The notes beneath the pieces were generated by a model. It did not search any database and had not been told where the DNA came from. It saw only the letters and a program-made list of their open reading frames with translations. Both the position numbers and the translations under genes were made by a program. Shown piece by piece: positions 60,291-64,000 of a DNA stretch of 64,000 nucleotides. Numbering within the stretch: the first letter of the stretch is position 1; every line of letters starts with the position of its first letter. Source of the DNA: Blattamonas nauphoetae (taxonomy: Eukaryota > Preaxostyla > Oxymonadida); NCBI GenBank assembly GCA_033064195.1, contig JARBJD010000163.1, positions 1 to 64,000 on the forward strand, in the 5' to 3' direction.

Positions 60291-61286
60291 TCAGTCTCAA
60301 GTTGGAATTTCTATTTATTCTAAGTCTCTTCTGAGATATCTGAAATGATTCCATTCCTTCGACATATTCTCTACTGTCTGTCATGATTGTACCATTTTCC
60401 TTTTTCGGAATATTTTCCATTGAAATTGAAAAAAGTTGTGGGGTGAGGCTGTCACTCGGGAATCCCTGTCCAAGAACCAAATCGAGCAAAACTTAATGAA
60501 TCACATTTTGAATATTTTCAAAGAAAAAGTTCTCTATCTTTCTCAAATAAATAAAACAGAAGATATAATTGTCATTGAAGAGCCAGAGTATGTTCCCACG
60601 TTATGAAAATTGTCTCCCAATTGGGATGAGATCGTGTTTGTCAAGAAATTTTCCAGGAATGGGCGAAAATTTGGCAAACATCATAACAGTTTCTTTTTTT
60701 GGAAAAACCAGAGAAATTGTTAATTCATGAAATCGAGTGAGGTGATTGAAAGAATAATAACAGGAATGTTTCCACAGCAAAATTGTCTCCAAGTCCTTTG
60801 GGAGCTATTATTTTCAGGCGTTGGTTTTTACCATCTCCATTCGCAGATTTAGTCTTGTATTTCAGCAAGATATGGATCATGAATCATTTGAGGTATGATG
60901 AATCTGTCCCTGATCAACTTTGGAGACAAAACAATCGACACCTGGTCAGTTTGTGGATTGACTTCGATACTCACAGATCTTTCCCAACATGCCAATCCAA
61001 AGGATTTCATCAACAAATAGTGGTTCAATTTGTGGAGAAGTATGATAGAAAAACATTGCTATATTTTAAAGCACCGATTTAAGAGTTTTGGATTGATCAA
61101 ACCAAAGTTTGACTTCTTTTCAATTTTTGCGCGAAGTTGTCGTAAACCAGTATTAAGATAGATTGATTGGAGATTGGCGACTAACATATCATTTATGTCG
61201 GTTATGATACGATCTATTCCTTATTGATCCAAAAAAAGTAATTCAAAACAAGACTTGTGGAATGATCAAGAATGTGGAGCTTAAAG
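60291..61286. repeat. Right arm of the 996-bp inverted repeat
   Basis: Reverse complement of 57757-58752, ending at GTGGAGCTTAAAG. The arm ends about 125 bp from the stop of the TGS-uridine kinase gene. Bases 61287-61410 show nothing else. Confidence 0.9.
60436..61082 (+). CDS. Spliced gene of unknown function, right-arm copy (3' part)
   Basis: Exons 60436-60587, 60657-60718 and 60778-61082 join in one frame of 172 residues plus TAA; introns are 69 and 59 nt (GTATGT...TTCCAG and GTTAAT...CCACAG). The first exon opens with an acceptor-like AAAAAAG and reads LWGEAVTRES, so at least one more 5' exon is expected and was not found. The product is rich in aromatic and basic residues in its second half (IIFRRWFLPSPF, LWIDFDTHRSF). 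No family was recognised. The same exon set, base for base by translation, exists in the left arm. Confidence 0.5.
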
Positions 61287-61410
61287 TGCAGAACTACCCG
61301 TGAATTGAATGTATTTCGATTTGGGGATCAACATATCAATTGGAGTTCAGTTAGAGAAAAACAAGATGAATTGTTAAATGAAGAACATCCGAACAGAACA
61401 ATGAAACCAT

Positions 61411-63177
61411 CTATTTGTCCCACCACTTGTAATGATATGGACTCTCCCCCACAAATTCTCGCAATATTGAGTTTTGTGGGATATTTGAGAGAGGAATTGG
61501 ATCAAAATTTGTGATAAAAGCAAGCATCCTTTGTGCTTCATGGTATACGCTTGATGTGGGCGTGATATTCCTAAGGAGAGGTTCAGCAACACCCTTAAGA
61601 GCAGCCATTTCATAGTCAAGTGCCGAGTTGAACACAATATCAGCATTTCCTTGGAAAGGGAAGATATGTTTCTCCTCTCCTTTTCGGACAGACGGCCAAC
61701 GTAGAAGTGTTTGTTCACCACTTGTCCCTCGGAAACGATAATCACGAACCATTCTTCGGATGAGTCTATTGTCGGTTGTGGCGATTCGATTGTGGGCATC
61801 CAAGTTCAATTGTGTTAATGCAGATACAAAGATCCGGAACTTGAGTTGGTCTGAGACTTGATTTGTGAGCCGATCGTTCAAGCCATGTATTCCTTCCATC
61901 ACCAGAATTTCATCGCGATTGAGTTGGATTGTTTTGCCCCATTCCCTCTTCCCAGTGACAAAATTGAAGTGAGGGAGTGTGACAACCTCTCCAGCGAGAA
62001 GTTTTGTCAGTTTTTCGTTCAGAAGTGCGATATCAATGGCCTCAACAGTTTCAAAGTCATAATCGCCATTCTCATCTTTTGGAGTGTCTTCCCGATTGAC
62101 AAAGAAATCATCCATCGATATCACAACTGGAATCTTCCCCAGGACTTGAAGCTGGATGCATAACTTCCGAGCAAACGTTGTTTTGCCTGATGAGGAAGGC
62201 CCAGCGATGAGGACGAGTTGGGTTGTGGTTTTGGTGAGAATAGACGAAGCAATATGAACCAAGGCCTTATCATGCATTGATTCACTGACAAGGATATATT
62301 TAGTAAGATCGCCTTCAAGTGATTTACGAACAATGCGATTGAGATCACCAACACATTCAATTCCCATGACCTGTCCTCTCTCCTTGCTCTCCTGGAAGGT
62401 CTCGAAAATATTCGGCATATCAACAAAGGGTGGCATAAGGGCAGGGGCAGTTGAATGTGGAAAGCGGAGTAGGAAGCCGTTGTCATTTCCATGTGCCCTG
62501 ACTTCGAAGCATGTGAGCAGACGAGTATTTTCGAGATGAGGCCCATGAGCCATATCAATATAGCCATCACACGCGACAATTGGGATTTTGGCCTGGTTGT
62601 GTTGAGAGATAAGCATAACTGTTTGCTCCTCTTTTGTTGAGAGAAAATGGTTGAGTGCCTCTTCCCAGGCTATAGACCGTAGTTTTATAGGAATACCACG
62701 TGTGGCAAGTGTTGTCATTTCTTCAGAAATGCGCATTACATCCCGTTCAGTGAGGGGGTTGTCATCAGAGCCTTTCACTCGATAATAGTACCCATTCCCG
62801 AGTGAATGACCAATGACGACTTGGCGTGTTGGAAATATGTGACTAAATGCTACTGTGAGAACAAAGCATAATGTTCTTCGATAAATCGATGCTCCAATCG
62901 GTGTGTTCAAGAAAATGGGTTCGATGTGAAGGACATTGACATCAATAGTCTCTTGTAACCCACAGATCTCGTGATTGATCATTGCTCCGACAATTGGGAA
63001 GGTGTTATCAGTCGGTAAGATGTCTTGGAGAACATCACGAACGAAGCATGGTTGAATAAACTGTTTGGACTGTCCGTCAGGATATTGAACTGTGATTGCA
63101 TTGTCATCGAATTCATGGTATTTTTCGAGAATATGGCTTGTGTTGAAAAGGTTATCTCGCGTTTCGGAATGGAACAT
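61411..63177 (-). CDS. TGS-domain uridine/nucleoside kinase
   Basis: Phosphorylates uridine or cytidine in pyrimidine salvage; 588 residues, intronless. The N-terminus (about 20-95) is a TGS domain, followed by a ThrRS-editing-like segment (VIGHSLGNGYYYRV, about 120-134). The C-terminal half is a P-loop kinase of the uridine kinase/phosphoribulokinase family: Walker A GPSSSGKTTFARKL (326 onward), SMDDFFVNREDTP, FNFVTGKREW, VMEGIHGLN and WPSVRKGEE. This TGS-editing-kinase fusion is common in Firmicutes and anaerobic protists, so lateral origin is plausible. Start at the ATG of MFHSETRD. The gene is divergent from the Cdc14 gene, 231 bp between starts. Confidence 0.88.
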   Translation of the reverse strand: MFHSETRDNLFNTSHILEKYHEFDDNAITVQYPDGQSKQFIQPCFVRDVLQDILPTDNTFPIVGAMINHEICGLQETIDVNVLHIEPIFLNTPIGASIYRRTLCFVLTVAFSHIFPTRQVVIGHSLGNGYYYRVKGSDDNPLTERDVMRISEEMTTLATRGIPIKLRSIAWEEALNHFLSTKEEQTVMLISQHNQAKIPIVACDGYIDMAHGPHLENTRLLTCFEVRAHGNDNGFLLRFPHSTAPALMPPFVDMPNIFETFQESKERGQVMGIECVGDLNRIVRKSLEGDLTKYILVSESMHDKALVHIASSILTKTTTQLVLIAGPSSSGKTTFARKLCIQLQVLGKIPVVISMDDFFVNREDTPKDENGDYDFETVEAIDIALLNEKLTKLLAGEVVTLPHFNFVTGKREWGKTIQLNRDEILVMEGIHGLNDRLTNQVSDQLKFRIFVSALTQLNLDAHNRIATTDNRLIRRMVRDYRFRGTSGEQTLLRWPSVRKGEEKHIFPFQGNADIVFNSALDYEMAALKGVAEPLLRNITPTSSVYHEAQRMLAFITNFDPIPLSNIPQNSILREFVGESPYHYKWWDK

Positions 63178-63408
63178 GATGGTAAAAGATCCAAACCATA
63201 ATAAGAATTTTTTGAAAAGGAGGATTCTAAAGAAGGGAAAGTTAAGCAGACAACAGAGCTTATTCCCTATCTCTTCCCTCTAAAGTTACTTTCTCAACAG
63301 ATTATGTGAGATTACGATGTTTATCTTGAAAGGAAATCACCCAATAAGGACATCGTTTGAGTTATGGTCCACAATCGTTCTCTTGAAACAAACTGAAATT
63401 GATTTCGA

Positions 63409-64000
63409 ATGACGTCTGGTGAAGTGCCAAACGCTATCACTCTTTTGCCAGGTTTCCATTCATGATTTTCTGTTCTCACCTCATCTTTCTCTCCTCTCAT
63501 CCATCATCCCTTCGATGTTATCGATGCCTATCCCTTTACGAATAACTTTCTCGGATTATCAAGATCGTCTTTGCTCTGTTGCCCTCCGAACGCCACCTCG
63601 AACATCCAATAGAGCCCATTTTTTCACAACCGACCACACACTCATTTACCAACCTTTCTCCTCTGATTTTGGACCACTCAATATGTCATGCCTTTACAGG
63701 TTTTGTCAACAATTGATTGGTCTCCTCAAGGTTTATTCACACGTTTTATTCCATATCCTCATGCTGCTGAACATTTTTTCGTCATAGATGGCTGATACTC
63801 AACATAAAATCATTTACTACCATTCTGCCATGGATGGCGCCAAACGAGCAAACTCCATCTGTCTTGTTTGTTCTTATTGTGTTCTGTATGAAGGTATGAC
63901 AGCAGATGAAGCTTACCGACCATTTGTTGGAATGTATCCATCCCTACCTCCCTTCCGAGATGCTTCATATGGACCTTCAACGTACAATATCACTGTTCTC
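63409..64000 (+). CDS. Cdc14-type dual-specificity phosphatase, 5' part
   Basis: Cdc14 phosphatases reverse CDK phosphorylation at mitotic exit and act in cytokinesis or ciliary functions. Three exons are seen: 63409-63451, 63564-63730 and 63789 to the edge. Introns are 112 and 58 nt. The joined N-terminal domain reads DRLCSVALRTPPRT, then FSSDFGPLNMSCLYRFC, KIIYYHSAMDGAKRAN and YPSLPPFRDASYGPSTYN, the strongly conserved Cdc14 core A domain. The catalytic HCxxGxxR domain lies beyond the right edge. ATG with MTSGEVPNAITLLP is chosen because it splices in frame to DRLC. Confidence 0.88.

Overview
This is nuclear DNA of a protist with a compact genome. Host genes carry many very short spliceosomal introns (about 20-115 nt, mostly GTTTGT/GTATGT-like donors), stand head-to-head with tiny spacers, and end on all three standard stop codons. 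Genes with clear families are a kinesin-4, an FG nucleoporin, a TMEM62-like phosphoesterase, a D-aminoacyl-tRNA deacylase, an importin-alpha-like ARM protein, a NASP-type histone chaperone, a TGS-uridine kinase and a Cdc14 phosphatase. Together with virus-like DNA and a giant beta-helix surface protein, this fits a metamonad best, probably an oxymonad/Preaxostyla member with the standard code. That assignment is inference from gene style, not a database match.

Layout. 1-11.65 kb is a graveyard of Polinton/Maverick-like virus-like DNA: a B-family polymerase piece and an integrase remnant on the + strand, a primase-helicase remnant on the + strand, a block of GTCCACA minisatellites arranged partly as inverted copies, a pyrimidine-rich low-complexity tract, then a long polymerase B region and a small two-repeat protein gene on the - strand. 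A 250-bp direct repeat occurs at 1.95 kb and again at 11.85 kb. 11.65-14.2 kb is gene-free but structured: T-rich simple repeats, two tRNA-like Pol III heads (one followed by a strongly folded 3' domain and a T5 terminator), and a family of 38-bp palindromic units.

14.2-36.6 kb is a dense run of host genes, several in divergent pairs: kinesin/large orphan protein, TMEM62-like/DTD and ARM protein/NASP. 36.8-57.6 kb is one uninterrupted gene for a single-pass surface protein of about 6,930 residues, built from roughly fifteen ~380-residue beta-helix modules. Its middle is a nearly identical 2,307-bp tandem array with an A-B-A-B higher-order pattern.

57.6-61.3 kb holds a 996-bp inverted repeat with a 1,538-bp spacer; each arm carries a copy of the same spliced gene of unknown function. 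The window ends with another divergent pair, a TGS-uridine kinase and a Cdc14-type phosphatase that runs off the right edge. The host genes point to mitosis, nuclear transport, chromatin, translation quality control and cell-surface adhesion, with no operon-like logic; they are ordinary neighbours. The most interesting unexplained items are the tRNA-headed folded RNA unit, the giant recombining surface gene, the inverted gene duplication and the micro-exon in the deacylase gene.
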